Shown: positions 7,944 to 15,835 of the stretch, piece by piece
Position numbering within the stretch: the stretch's first letter is position 1
Layout: each line of letters opens with the position of its first letter
Source of the DNA: Planotetraspora sp. A-T 1434
Lineage (GTDB): Bacteria > Actinomycetota > Actinomycetes > Streptosporangiales > Streptosporangiaceae
Direction of reading: 5' to 3'
Assembly (NCBI RefSeq): GCF_025420585.1
Contig: NZ_JAOEGB010000027.1
Location: 1-64,000 of the forward strand
Length of the DNA: 64,000 nt
Translations under genes and position numbers: made by a program
The notes under the pieces: model-generated
Told to the model about the DNA's origin: nothing
Databases searched by the model: none
What the model saw: the letters and a program-made list of their open reading frames with translations, nothing else

Positions 7944-8812
7944 AGCCAGAAGACGCGCTCGACCCTCGCGGCGGCCGCCTGGGAGTAGAACCGGATCGGC
8001 CCGACCCAGCCGATCTGCACGCTTCGCAGCCCGGCCGACGCCTGCTCGGCGAGGCATCTGCGCAGCAGGACCCGGCCGACGCCGAGCCCCCGGGCGGCCT
8101 CCGCCGTCCCCATCGGGCCGAACCAGAGGGGCCGGGAGCCCCACGCGGCGAACGCGAGGATCTCCCCGTCCCGCACCGCGTAGTGGCACCCGGTGGCCTG
8201 CTCGACCTCCCAGGCCCACGAGTCGTTCCAGTTCCGCCTGACGAACTCGGCCACCGGAGCGCGCTCCCTCAGGGCCGCCTCCCGTACGGTCACCCCGGCC
8301 GAGGCGAGCCGATCAAGCTCAGCCCGGTCGTCGGGGACGACGGAGGGCAGGTCGGCGGTCATGTTCCAGGCCACGCGGTACCGGTCGTACCCCAGGCTCT
8401 CGGCGAGGCAGGCCGCCGGGGTGTAGCGGACGTCGATGCCGGGCCAGGCGTAGCAGGGCGGGTTCCCCGCGAAGCGGGCCTCGGTGGCGCCTTCGCACCG
8501 CAGCCACTCCTCAGCCGCCCGGACGAGCGCGCGGCCCGTTCCGCGCCCCTGGGCGGCGGGCTCGACGGCGAGCAGGTCGACATGCCCCACGCCGTCCTCC
8601 GACATGGACGCGAAGACGACCCCGTCCAGGCCGGGAGTGGCGAGCGCCGTCCAGCGGCGCCCGTCGGGCGGGGTGGAGAGGCGCCGGACCAGGAGCGGCG
8701 CCTCCGCGGCGTCGGCCCAGAGCGCGGCGGCCGCCAGCTTCTCGACCCGCTCGACGACCTGGACGTCCGGGGCCAGGGGCCGGATGGCGCGTACGGCGTT
8801 CGTGGCGGTCAC
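7922..8812 (-). CDS. tandem GNAT-family acetyltransferase
   Basis: A 296-aa protein made of two GNAT modules. The N-terminal half contains the acetyl-CoA loop (VEPAAQGRGTGRALV, about residue 90) and the C-terminal half a second, weaker one (ARGLGVGRVLLRRCL, about 245). The GTG start at 8812 overlaps the stop of the upstream ABC ATPase (GTGA), so it is the last gene of the ABC operon. The acceptor is unknown. The location suggests an amino sugar or peptide derived from the imported substrate, but this is inference. The 3' end overlaps namZ. Confidence 0.8.
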   Translation of the reverse strand: MTATNAVRAIRPLAPDVQVVERVEKLAAAALWADAAEAPLLVRRLSTPPDGRRWTALATPGLDGVVFASMSEDGVGHVDLLAVEPAAQGRGTGRALVRAAEEWLRCEGATEARFAGNPPCYAWPGIDVRYTPAACLAESLGYDRYRVAWNMTADLPSVVPDDRAELDRLASAGVTVREAALRERAPVAEFVRRNWNDSWAWEVEQATGCHYAVRDGEILAFAAWGSRPLWFGPMGTAEAARGLGVGRVLLRRCLAEQASAGLRSVQIGWVGPIRFYSQAAAARVERVFWLYRRPLG

Positions 8813-9816
8813 TCGCCCACCCCCAGCGGGATCACGCTCCGGTGCTTCGGGTGGAAGCAGGCGTGCAGCTGAACCGTTTCCCCCAGGTGACCGAGGACGG
8901 GCGTCTCGTTCTCGCACCGGTCGGTGCTGAACGGGCACCGCCGCGCGAACAGGCAGCCCGCGTCGGCCTGCCGTTCGTCGAGGGCCTCGGTCGGCACGAC
9001 TTGCTCGGCGCCCGGCCGCTCCAGCCCGTGGAGGACCGGGATGGCCGACAGCAGCGACTGGGTGTACGGGTGGACCGGGTCGGCGATGATCGACTCCGTC
9101 GGCCCGCGCTCGACGACCTGGCCCCGGTAGAGCACGTACACCTCGCCCTCGTCGCCGATGTACCGCGCCGTGGCGATGTCGTGGGTGATGAACAGCACGC
9201 TGACGCCCAGCCGCTCGCGCAGGTCCTTGAGCAGGGCCAGGATGCCGAGCCGCATGGACACGTCGATCATCGAGACGGCCTCGTCGGCGACGAGCATCTC
9301 GGGGTCCATGGTGAGAGCGCGGGCGATGACCACGCGCTGCCGCATGCCGCCCGAGAGCTGGTGGGGGTAGCGCGGCAGCACGTATCCCGGGTCGATGCCG
9401 ACGAGCGCCAGCAACTCCTCGGCCCGGCCGTCGATCCACGACCTCGGACGGCCCGTCTGCCGGGCGCGCAGCCTGAGCGGCGCCTCCAGCGTCTGGTGGA
9501 TCGTCCGGGTGGGGTTCAGCGCCGAGTAGGGGTCCTGGTGGATGAGCTGGATCCGCCGGAAGTGCGGCTGCCGCTTCCGGTGGCTCAGCCCGGACATCGG
9601 GGCGCCGTCGATGAGGATCTCGCCGGAGTCGTAGGTCTCCAGGCCGGCGATGATCCGTCCGAGCGTGGTCTTGCCGCAGCCGGACTCGCCGATGAACGAG
9701 ACCGCGCCGCCCTTCTCGATGGCGAAGTCGACCCCGCGCAGCGCCGGGACGTCGCGCCCTCCGAGGACGCTCCCGCGCTGCTTGAAGGTCTTGGTGATGC
9801 CGGTTCCGGTGATCAC
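8809..9816 (-). CDS. oligopeptide/dipeptide-type ABC transporter ATP-binding protein (OppF/DppF-like)
   Basis: A 335-aa ATPase of the peptide-import family. Walker A is GESGCGKTT (about residue 48), the signature is LSGGMRQRV, Walker B is MLVADEAVSMIDV, and the C-terminal oligopeptide-type extension has a CxxxxxxC cluster (CLFARRCPFSTDRC). The GTG at 9816 overlaps the preceding gene's stop and has AAGGAG just upstream. Longer in-frame starts read into the neighbouring gene. Two such ATPases pair with two permeases and one binding protein to form a complete importer. Co-location with murQ, nagZ, namZ and a kinase points to muropeptide or MurNAc-sugar uptake. Confidence 0.9.
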   Translation of the reverse strand: MITGTGITKTFKQRGSVLGGRDVPALRGVDFAIEKGGAVSFIGESGCGKTTLGRIIAGLETYDSGEILIDGAPMSGLSHRKRQPHFRRIQLIHQDPYSALNPTRTIHQTLEAPLRLRARQTGRPRSWIDGRAEELLALVGIDPGYVLPRYPHQLSGGMRQRVVIARALTMDPEMLVADEAVSMIDVSMRLGILALLKDLRERLGVSVLFITHDIATARYIGDEGEVYVLYRGQVVERGPTESIIADPVHPYTQSLLSAIPVLHGLERPGAEQVVPTEALDERQADAGCLFARRCPFSTDRCENETPVLGHLGETVQLHACFHPKHRSVIPLGVGE

Positions 9817-10856
9817 GCGTACTCCTTCCGCTTCACCAGCGGGAGCGGACGCCCGGCCGCGTGGCAGGCGACCGTCCGCCCGTCGAGGGTCACGGACTGG
9901 GGCTCCACCGTCTCGCAGATCTCCATCCGCTTGTCGCACCGCTCCCGGAACACGCACCCGGCGGCCGGCAGCGTGCCCAGCGTGGGGGGCCGTCCGGGCA
10001 GCGCCCTGGCCAGTGAGATGTCCCCGGACAGGCGTGGGATGGCCCGGATCAGGCCCTGCGTGTAGGGATGCCTGGGGGCGCCCAGCACCTCGGTGATCCG
10101 GCCGTGCTCCACCACCCGCCCGCCGTACATCACGGCGAGGTCGTCGGCGACCTCGGCGACCGCGCCGACGTCGTGGGTGATGACGAGCGTGGTGAGGGCG
10201 CGCTCCTCGTGGACCTCCCGGATGATCCGGAGGATCGTCGCCTGGGTGATCATGTCGAGGGCCGTGGTGGGCTCGTCGAGCACGACCACCTGGGCGTTGA
10301 GCACGAGCGCCAGCATGATGCCGACCCGCTGACGCATGCCGCCCGACAGCTCGTGCTGGTGGGAGTCGAGCACGCGGGCGCCGTCCATGCCCATGCGGGC
10401 GAGCAGGTCCTTCGCGTCGCGCACGAGCGCCCGCAGGTCGTCCACCTCGTGCGAGCGGCCGAGGTCGAGCAGCTGCTTGCCGATCGTCTTGAGCGGGTTG
10501 AGCGAGTTCTGCGCGGCCTGGAAGACGTAGCCGACCTTGCGGCCGCGGGTCTGGCGCAGCTGCTCACCGCCGAGCTTGACGACGTCGCCGAGGCCGTCGA
10601 TCTCGACGGTGCCCGACTTGATCCGGCCGGGCGGCTGGACGGCGTTCAGCAGGGACAGGGCGAGCGTGGACTTTCCGGAGCCGGACTCCCCGACCACACC
10701 GGTGATCGTCCCCGGCGTGAGCGTGAGGTCGACGCCGGAGACGGCGGGCAACTCGCCCACGGGGGTCTTGTAGACGACGGTGAGGTCGCGGATGCGCACC
10801 CCCGGTGCTGGGCAACTGGGCGCTGGGCAGCCGGGTGCGGGGGAACTGGTGGTCAC
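9813..10856 (-). CDS. oligopeptide/dipeptide-type ABC transporter ATP-binding protein (OppD/DppD-like)
   Basis: A 347-aa ATPase. Walker A is GESGSGKSTLALSLL (about residue 55), the signature is LSGGMRQRVGI, Walker B is VVVLDEPTTALD, the H-loop is VITHD, and a C-terminal peptide-transporter extension has paired Cys (CVFRERCDKRMEIC). The first 20 residues are a Pro/Ala repeat (PAPGCPAPSCPAPG) with no counterpart in the family. The GTG start lies within four bases of the upstream permease stop. It is the second nucleotide-binding subunit of the same importer as the gene at 8809. Confidence 0.9.
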   Translation of the reverse strand: MTTSSPAPGCPAPSCPAPGVRIRDLTVVYKTPVGELPAVSGVDLTLTPGTITGVVGESGSGKSTLALSLLNAVQPPGRIKSGTVEIDGLGDVVKLGGEQLRQTRGRKVGYVFQAAQNSLNPLKTIGKQLLDLGRSHEVDDLRALVRDAKDLLARMGMDGARVLDSHQHELSGGMRQRVGIMLALVLNAQVVVLDEPTTALDMITQATILRIIREVHEERALTTLVITHDVGAVAEVADDLAVMYGGRVVEHGRITEVLGAPRHPYTQGLIRAIPRLSGDISLARALPGRPPTLGTLPAAGCVFRERCDKRMEICETVEPQSVTLDGRTVACHAAGRPLPLVKRKEYA

Positions 10857-10859
10857 TGG

Positions 10860-11783
10860 TTACTCCTCCCGCAGCCGCGGGTTGAAGATCTCGTCCATCG
10901 CGTCGACGATGAGCACGATGCCCAGCGTGAGCAGCAGGATCGCGAGCAGTGGGGCGAGCAGGTACGGCAGGGCGGCCGGGGTGGTCAGCGCCCCGCCGTT
11001 GAAGACGGCGAGGTTGAGCATCACGCCCCAGTTGTTGGCCTCGAACGGCAGCACGCCCAGGAAGAACAGGCCGACCTGCGCGTACACGGCCCCGGTCACG
11101 GCGATGAGCATGTTCATCGCGATGTAGGGGGCCATGCTGGGCAGCAGCTCGCGCCCGATGATGTGCGTCGTCGGCAGGCCGAGCCCCCTGGCGGCCTCGA
11201 TGAAGCCCCGCTCCCGCAGAGACAGCGTCTGGGACCGTACGGCACGGGCCACGCCTCCCCAGCCGAGCAGCCCGAGCACGAGGCCCATCTCGATCGGGCT
11301 CTCGAACTTCCACACGGCGGAGAGCACGAGCAGCAGCGGCAGGCCGGGAATGGCGAGGTTCATGTCGGTGAGCCGCATGAGCGCGGTGTCCCACCGGCCG
11401 CGCCGGAACCCGGCGAACAGGCCGATGGCGGTGCCGAGCGCGACCGTGATGACCGCCGTGGCGAGACCGGTGAGCAGCACGTACCGCGCGCCGGTGACGA
11501 CCAGCGCGAGCACGTCCGTCCCCTCGAAGTCCGTGCCGAAGGGGTGCTGGAGGCTCGGCGGCGAGTAGAGCGCGTTGTCGTCGCGCGGCAGGTGGTCCGG
11601 GTAGAGGAGGGGCCCGATCAGGCCCATGACGGCGAAGAGGAGGACGATGACTACCCCGGCCATCCGGCTGGGCTTGCGGCGCAGCACCCGCCACACGCCG
11701 CGCCAGAAGTTGCGCCGCAGCGTCGCGCGGGTGGTCCCGCCGGTGGTCTGGACCGTCGCCTCGGGGATCACGGTCACGGTCAT
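10860..11783 (-). CDS. ABC transporter permease (OppC/DppC-like)
   Basis: A 307-aa membrane protein. A cytosolic N-terminus with RRNFWRGVWRVLRRKPS leads to the first transmembrane helix (MAGVVIVLLFAVMGLIGPLL), then LQHPFGTDFEGTDVLALVV, the DppC/OppC signature before the permease core. The EAA-type cytoplasmic loop reads FIEAARGLGLPTTHIIGRELLP (split here by the family's Gly). It has about six helices. The ATG at 11783 overlaps the upstream permease's stop (ATGA). It is the fourth gene of the importer operon. Confidence 0.9.
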   Translation of the reverse strand: MTVTVIPEATVQTTGGTTRATLRRNFWRGVWRVLRRKPSRMAGVVIVLLFAVMGLIGPLLYPDHLPRDDNALYSPPSLQHPFGTDFEGTDVLALVVTGARYVLLTGLATAVITVALGTAIGLFAGFRRGRWDTALMRLTDMNLAIPGLPLLLVLSAVWKFESPIEMGLVLGLLGWGGVARAVRSQTLSLRERGFIEAARGLGLPTTHIIGRELLPSMAPYIAMNMLIAVTGAVYAQVGLFFLGVLPFEANNWGVMLNLAVFNGGALTTPAALPYLLAPLLAILLLTLGIVLIVDAMDEIFNPRLREE

Positions 11784-12799
11784 GCCGAGCCTCCGCTCCT
11801 GACCCGCGGGTCGATCGCCGTGTACAGCAGGTCGGCGGCGATGTTGGCCACGATGATGCCCACCGTGATCACCAGGAAGGTGCCGCCCATCAGGGCGTAG
11901 TCGCGGCTGCTGATGCTGTTGACCAGCAGCAGCCCGAGCCCCGGATAGTTGAAGATCTCCTCGATGAAGATCGACCCGCCGAAGAGCATGCCGATCGACA
12001 GGGCGAGGATCGTGAACAGCGGCAGGATCGCGTTGCGCGCCAGGTAGCGGAACACGATGCCGCGTTTGAGCCCGCGCAGCTCGGCCGCCAGGATGAAGTC
12101 GTCGCCGAGCACGGCCACCACGTTGGACTTCATCGCGAGGATCCATCCGCCGTAGCTCGCCAGCGTGTACGTCACGACGGGCAGCACCGCGTGCTGGAGG
12201 AGCGAGCCGACGTACCCGGGGTTGAGGCCGGGGACGAACTCGACGTCGACCGGCCCGCCCGACGGCAGGATCGGCCACAGCGTCGTGAAGATCGCCGTGA
12301 GCAGGAGGCCGATGACGTACACCGGCACGCCGTGGAGCAGGGAGCCGGACAGGGCGAGCAGGTCGCCGAGCTTGCCCGACCGCTTGATCGCGGCGTAGAC
12401 GCCCATGGTGACGCCGAGCAGGAAGCTCAGCAGCGTGCCCGCGAGGACGGGCAGCACGGTCCACCGGGCGGCGTGGCCGATCAGGGTCGTGACCTCGACG
12501 CCGGGCGTGCTGAGCGACCGCCCCAGATCGAAGTGGAGCAGCGAGCCGAGGTAACCCGTGTACTGGTCCCAGAGGCTTCCCGTGGGGAGGAATCCGTACA
12601 GGACGGCCGTGGCGCGCTCGGCCTGCTCGGGCGACATGCCCTTCTGAATCAGGCTCTCGTACTGTCCCTGGACGGGATTGCCGGGGATCTCCCGGATGAT
12701 GACGAAGCTGATCGTGGCGACGACCCAGACCATGACCAGGCCGCGGATCAGGTGGCCGGCCACTCGCCTCGCTACGGCGCCTCCGCGGGATCGCGTCAT
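11780..12799 (-). CDS. ABC transporter permease (OppB/DppB-like)
   Basis: A 339-aa membrane protein. The first helix (IRGLVMVWVVATISFVII) precedes the periplasmic segment IPGNPV, as in DppB-type permeases. The cytoplasmic EAA loop is FILAAELRGLKRGIVFRYLARNA, and the C-terminal helices include the family's IEEIFNYPGLG. The ATG at 12799 overlaps the stop of the solute-binding protein gene. It forms the translocation pore with the gene at 10860. It probably carries MurNAc-containing peptides or sugars; this is inferred from neighbours only. Confidence 0.9.
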   Translation of the reverse strand: MTRSRGGAVARRVAGHLIRGLVMVWVVATISFVIIREIPGNPVQGQYESLIQKGMSPEQAERATAVLYGFLPTGSLWDQYTGYLGSLLHFDLGRSLSTPGVEVTTLIGHAARWTVLPVLAGTLLSFLLGVTMGVYAAIKRSGKLGDLLALSGSLLHGVPVYVIGLLLTAIFTTLWPILPSGGPVDVEFVPGLNPGYVGSLLQHAVLPVVTYTLASYGGWILAMKSNVVAVLGDDFILAAELRGLKRGIVFRYLARNAILPLFTILALSIGMLFGGSIFIEEIFNYPGLGLLLVNSISSRDYALMGGTFLVITVGIIVANIAADLLYTAIDPRVRSGGSA

Positions 12800-14610
12800 G
12801 CCTGCCTCTTCTTGATCATCCCGAGCTGCATCCACACGCCCGACGACAGCCGCAGCGCGTCGCTGTCGTCCGGCGGGAACGCCGTGTACCGGGAGGTGTT
12901 CACGAACTGGGTGTTGACGTAGTCCCAGAGCTGCACGACCGGGAGTTGCTCGTTGGCCACCCGGGCCAGCGAGGCGACGATCCGCTTCTGCTCGTCCGGG
13001 GAGGCGAACTGGAGCCTGCTGGTCAGCTCGCCGGGGTTGACCCCGTCCACGGTCTCCGGGCCGCCCATCCAGTTGCCCTCGGCGCCCGGCGCCACGTGCT
13101 TCAGGTGGCCGCCGAACATCTGCCAGCCGTTCGCCTGGCCGAAGAGGCGCTGGAAGATGTTGTACGGCGAGGGCCCGAGGCCGATGAGCCAGAACCCGAC
13201 GTCGTACTTGCCGGCCGCCAGCTCGCCCAGGTAGAGGGTGTAGTCGGCGGCGGTGACCACGGTGGCGTCGATACCGTGGTCGCTGAGCTGGCTGGTGATC
13301 GACTTGGCCGCGGAGACCCAGTCGGAGAACGACGCCGGCACGTGGATCTCGACCTTCCACGGCGTGCCGTCGGGCATCGCCCACCGGTCGCCCTTGCGGG
13401 TCATGCCCGCGGCCCTGAGCTCGGCCGCGGCCTTGGCCGGGTCGAACCGGTAGGGGTCGAGCGCGCCGAACCCGTCGCCCAGCCAGGCCTTGGCCGCCTT
13501 GGCGTGGATTCCCGAGGTGGTGGCCGCCGCGGTGCCGCCCTCCGGAGACGCGATCCTGGTCACCTGGTTGCGGTCGATCAGATAGGCCAGCGCCCGCCGC
13601 ACGTGCACGTTGTCGTACGGCTTCCGCGACTGGTTGAACGCCATCGACGTGGACACCGGCGAGTAGCCCTTGATGACCTGGCTGCCCCTCGTCTCGCGGA
13701 TGCGGTCCATGACGGCCGTCGGCACCGACGTGAAGGGGGCGTTGTCGAGCTTCCCGGCGATCAGGTAGTTCCAGATCTGCTCGTTGCCGGTGTAGTTGAG
13801 GACCTTGACCTTGTCCGGGCCGATGAGCCCGCTGTTGTAGAAGTAGGGGTTCCGCTTCAGCAGGGCCGCGCCCGGGTTGACCCGCTCCAGCACGAACGGC
13901 CCGGCGGACACGTCGCGCGGCGGCGAGAAGGCGATGACCTTCTCGGCAAGCCCGGTGATCACGGCCTTGGCCCGGTCGGCCGCCGCGCCGGTCCCGTCCT
14001 GGGCCACCTTGAGCGTGTGCCAGAAGTCCGCGGGCAGCAGCGAGCCGAAGACGTGGGCGGGGACGACCACGGTGGACAGGAGGTTGCTGAGGAACGTGCC
14101 GCTCTTGTTGGCGCCCTGCGTAATCCTGATGGTCCGGGGGTCGACCACCTGGATGGTCGCCGCGGCGCCCGCCGCCTTGGGGTCGAGGGCGTAGGCCGTG
14201 CCGCCCTGGGTGTAGGCGAGGCCGATCGACACCCGGACGTCCTCGCTGGTCACCGGCTTACCGTCGGACCACCTGGCCTTGGGCTGGAGGTGGATGACGA
14301 CCTCCGACTGGTCAGGGGTGGCCGTCCAGTCGCTGGCGAGCGCCGGATAGAACTGGTTGGGGTCGATGGGGTCGTTCTTCGGCCAGGCCAGAGTCATCCC
14401 GTTGTAGCCGGCGAAGACCGAGCCGACGGGGTTGAAGGGGTTCACCGGCGCGCTCGCGTTGATCTGCTTGCTGCCGTCGATCGTTGTGTAGACGCCTCCC
14501 GAGGGGTCCGAGGTCCCGGCTGATGTCCCGGTAGATGTCCCGGTGCCGCTGCCGCACGCGGTGGCGGTGGCGACCGACGCCAGTGCCGCAATCGCCGCGA
14601 GTCGCTTCAT
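12796..14610 (-). CDS. ABC transporter family 5 solute-binding lipoprotein
   Basis: A 604-aa extracellular binding protein. The N-terminal Lys-Arg and hydrophobic stretch end in a lipobox with Cys at residue 19 (TATAC), followed by a Thr/Ser/Gly linker. The SBP_bac_5 core has the typical YPALASDW, FHLxPxAxWSDGKPVTSEDV-like block and FNQSRKPYDNVHVRRALAYLIDR. It captures the substrate for the importer encoded just downstream. RBS AGGAG lies upstream of the ATG. A likely promoter (TTGACG-18-TATTGT) at 14639-14668 makes it the first gene of the importer operon. Ligand specificity cannot be read from sequence. Confidence 0.9.
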   Translation of the reverse strand: MKRLAAIAALASVATATACGSGTGTSTGTSAGTSDPSGGVYTTIDGSKQINASAPVNPFNPVGSVFAGYNGMTLAWPKNDPIDPNQFYPALASDWTATPDQSEVVIHLQPKARWSDGKPVTSEDVRVSIGLAYTQGGTAYALDPKAAGAAATIQVVDPRTIRITQGANKSGTFLSNLLSTVVVPAHVFGSLLPADFWHTLKVAQDGTGAAADRAKAVITGLAEKVIAFSPPRDVSAGPFVLERVNPGAALLKRNPYFYNSGLIGPDKVKVLNYTGNEQIWNYLIAGKLDNAPFTSVPTAVMDRIRETRGSQVIKGYSPVSTSMAFNQSRKPYDNVHVRRALAYLIDRNQVTRIASPEGGTAAATTSGIHAKAAKAWLGDGFGALDPYRFDPAKAAAELRAAGMTRKGDRWAMPDGTPWKVEIHVPASFSDWVSAAKSITSQLSDHGIDATVVTAADYTLYLGELAAGKYDVGFWLIGLGPSPYNIFQRLFGQANGWQMFGGHLKHVAPGAEGNWMGGPETVDGVNPGELTSRLQFASPDEQKRIVASLARVANEQLPVVQLWDYVNTQFVNTSRYTAFPPDDSDALRLSSGVWMQLGMIKKRQA

Positions 14611-14638
14611 GGGCTGCTCCTGGTTCCCGATTGCCTGG

Positions 14639-14710
14639 ACAATACGGGCGGCCGAGCAGCGGCGTCAATTTTTTCCGTCTATAGAGTCAGTCATGGAGTT
14701 AATTTTTACC
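14639..14710 (-). promoter_or_regulatory. importer promoter with two direct-repeat operator-like sites
   Basis: On the minus strand, -35 TTGACG (14668-14663) and -10 TATTGT (14644-14639) are separated by 18 bp. Two similar 16-mers, GGTAAAAATTAACTCC (14710-14695) and GGAAAAAATTGACGCC (14676-14661), match at 12 of 16 positions and lie 34 bp apart. The second covers the -35. The first lies in the last codons of the rpiR-type gene, and its AT-richness stands out sharply. They are plausible sites for the adjacent RpiR-family regulator. Confidence 0.6.
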
Positions 14711-15708
14711 ACGCCGTCTAGCTGCGAAGACGTCGCAGAAGACGCCTGGGAAGAGGTCTGTCGAGAGCGGCGGCGAGGGTCGGTGAGGAACCTGTCGAGC
14801 GCCCCTCTGGTGGCCCTCAGAGCGCCGTCCGACGCCTCGAAGGTGCGCTGCGCGACGCCCACGAAGACGCAGTCGACGATCAGGAGCTGGCTGATGCGGC
14901 TCGCCAGCGCGCCCGGCCGGAAAGCAGTCTCCCGTCCGGCCGACACGAGCACGTGGTCGGCCATCTCCGCGAGCGCCGAGCGGGGGTTGTTGGTGATCGC
15001 GACCGTCGTGGCGCCCGCCTCCCGTGCGGTCCACATCGGCTCCAGCACGTCGGGCGTCTCGCCGGTGCAGCTCACGCCGACGGAGACGTCCGAAGGCCCG
15101 GCGAGCGCGGCCCCCGTGAGCGCCAGATGCACGTCGATGAACGCGTGGCTGGACACGCCGATCCGCATCAGCTTCTGCGCCATGTCCGCCGCCACCAGGC
15201 CGGACGCGCCCACGCCGTACACGCTCACCCTGCGGGCCTCCACGAGGGCGTCCACTACCGCGCCGAGCCGCTCCGGGGAGAGCTGCGCCGCGGTGTCCGC
15301 CAGCGCGTCCGACTCCGCGCGGGCGACCTTCGCGATCACGTCGGCGAGCGGGTCGTCGGGGGCGAGGTCGCCGGGGACCAGCCGCTCCGGCCGCTCACCG
15401 GCGGACGCGGCGGCCAGCGCCAGGCGGAGCTCGGAATATCCCGAGAAGCCCAGCGCGCGGGCGGTCCGGACGATGGTCGCCTGGCTGGTCCCCGAGGCGG
15501 CGCTCAGCTCGGTGATCGTGCTGCGGGCGACCGTCGCCGGGTCGTCGAGGATCAGCTTCGCGATGGCCCGCCCCGCCGGGGTGAGCGAGGGCAGCACCGC
15601 GCGCACGCTCGCCACCAAGTTCGGGGCCACGAGGCTCGAGGCTCCGGGAGCCGGGGCCGTTACGTTCGGGGCCGCGGGGCCGCCCTTGGAGGGTGAGGGC
15701 TCCTTCAT
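14665..15708 (-). CDS. RpiR/MurR-family transcriptional regulator (HTH + SIS)
   Basis: A 347-aa regulator. The N-terminal HTH_6-type domain (about residues 40-105) contains STITELSAASGTSQATIVRTARALGF. The C-terminal SIS sugar-phosphate-binding domain (about 145-285) contains SVYGVGASGLVAADMAQKLMRIG and SCTGETPDVLEP. In related systems MurR senses MurNAc-6-phosphate. Here the gene sits between nagZ and the importer, 54 bp from the binding-protein gene. The last 30 residues (Ser/Gln-rich, then LDGVVKINSMTDSIDGKN) are unlike the family, because this DNA also carries the operator-like repeats. Other RpiR effectors are possible. Confidence 0.88.
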   Translation of the reverse strand: MKEPSPSKGGPAAPNVTAPAPGASSLVAPNLVASVRAVLPSLTPAGRAIAKLILDDPATVARSTITELSAASGTSQATIVRTARALGFSGYSELRLALAAASAGERPERLVPGDLAPDDPLADVIAKVARAESDALADTAAQLSPERLGAVVDALVEARRVSVYGVGASGLVAADMAQKLMRIGVSSHAFIDVHLALTGAALAGPSDVSVGVSCTGETPDVLEPMWTAREAGATTVAITNNPRSALAEMADHVLVSAGRETAFRPGALASRISQLLIVDCVFVGVAQRTFEASDGALRATRGALDRFLTDPRRRSRQTSSQASSATSSQLDGVVKINSMTDSIDGKN

Positions 15709-15835
15709 GGGGCTCCTTGCGATGTGAGGGGGTCTACGGGGGATTCTGGGGGTTCACGGGGATGTCGTGTCCGGAGCGCCGGTCAGCCGCTACCGGCCAG
15801 GTACGTCGTCAACTGCCTTCGGTCAGCCAATGCGG

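Noticed and set aside
10068-11900. 610-aa reading frame on the plus strand opposite the ABC transporter genes
   Set aside because: It is antisense to well-supported permease and ATPase genes; its composition is Asp/Glu/Gly/His/Arg-rich as expected from the complementary strand of high-GC codons.
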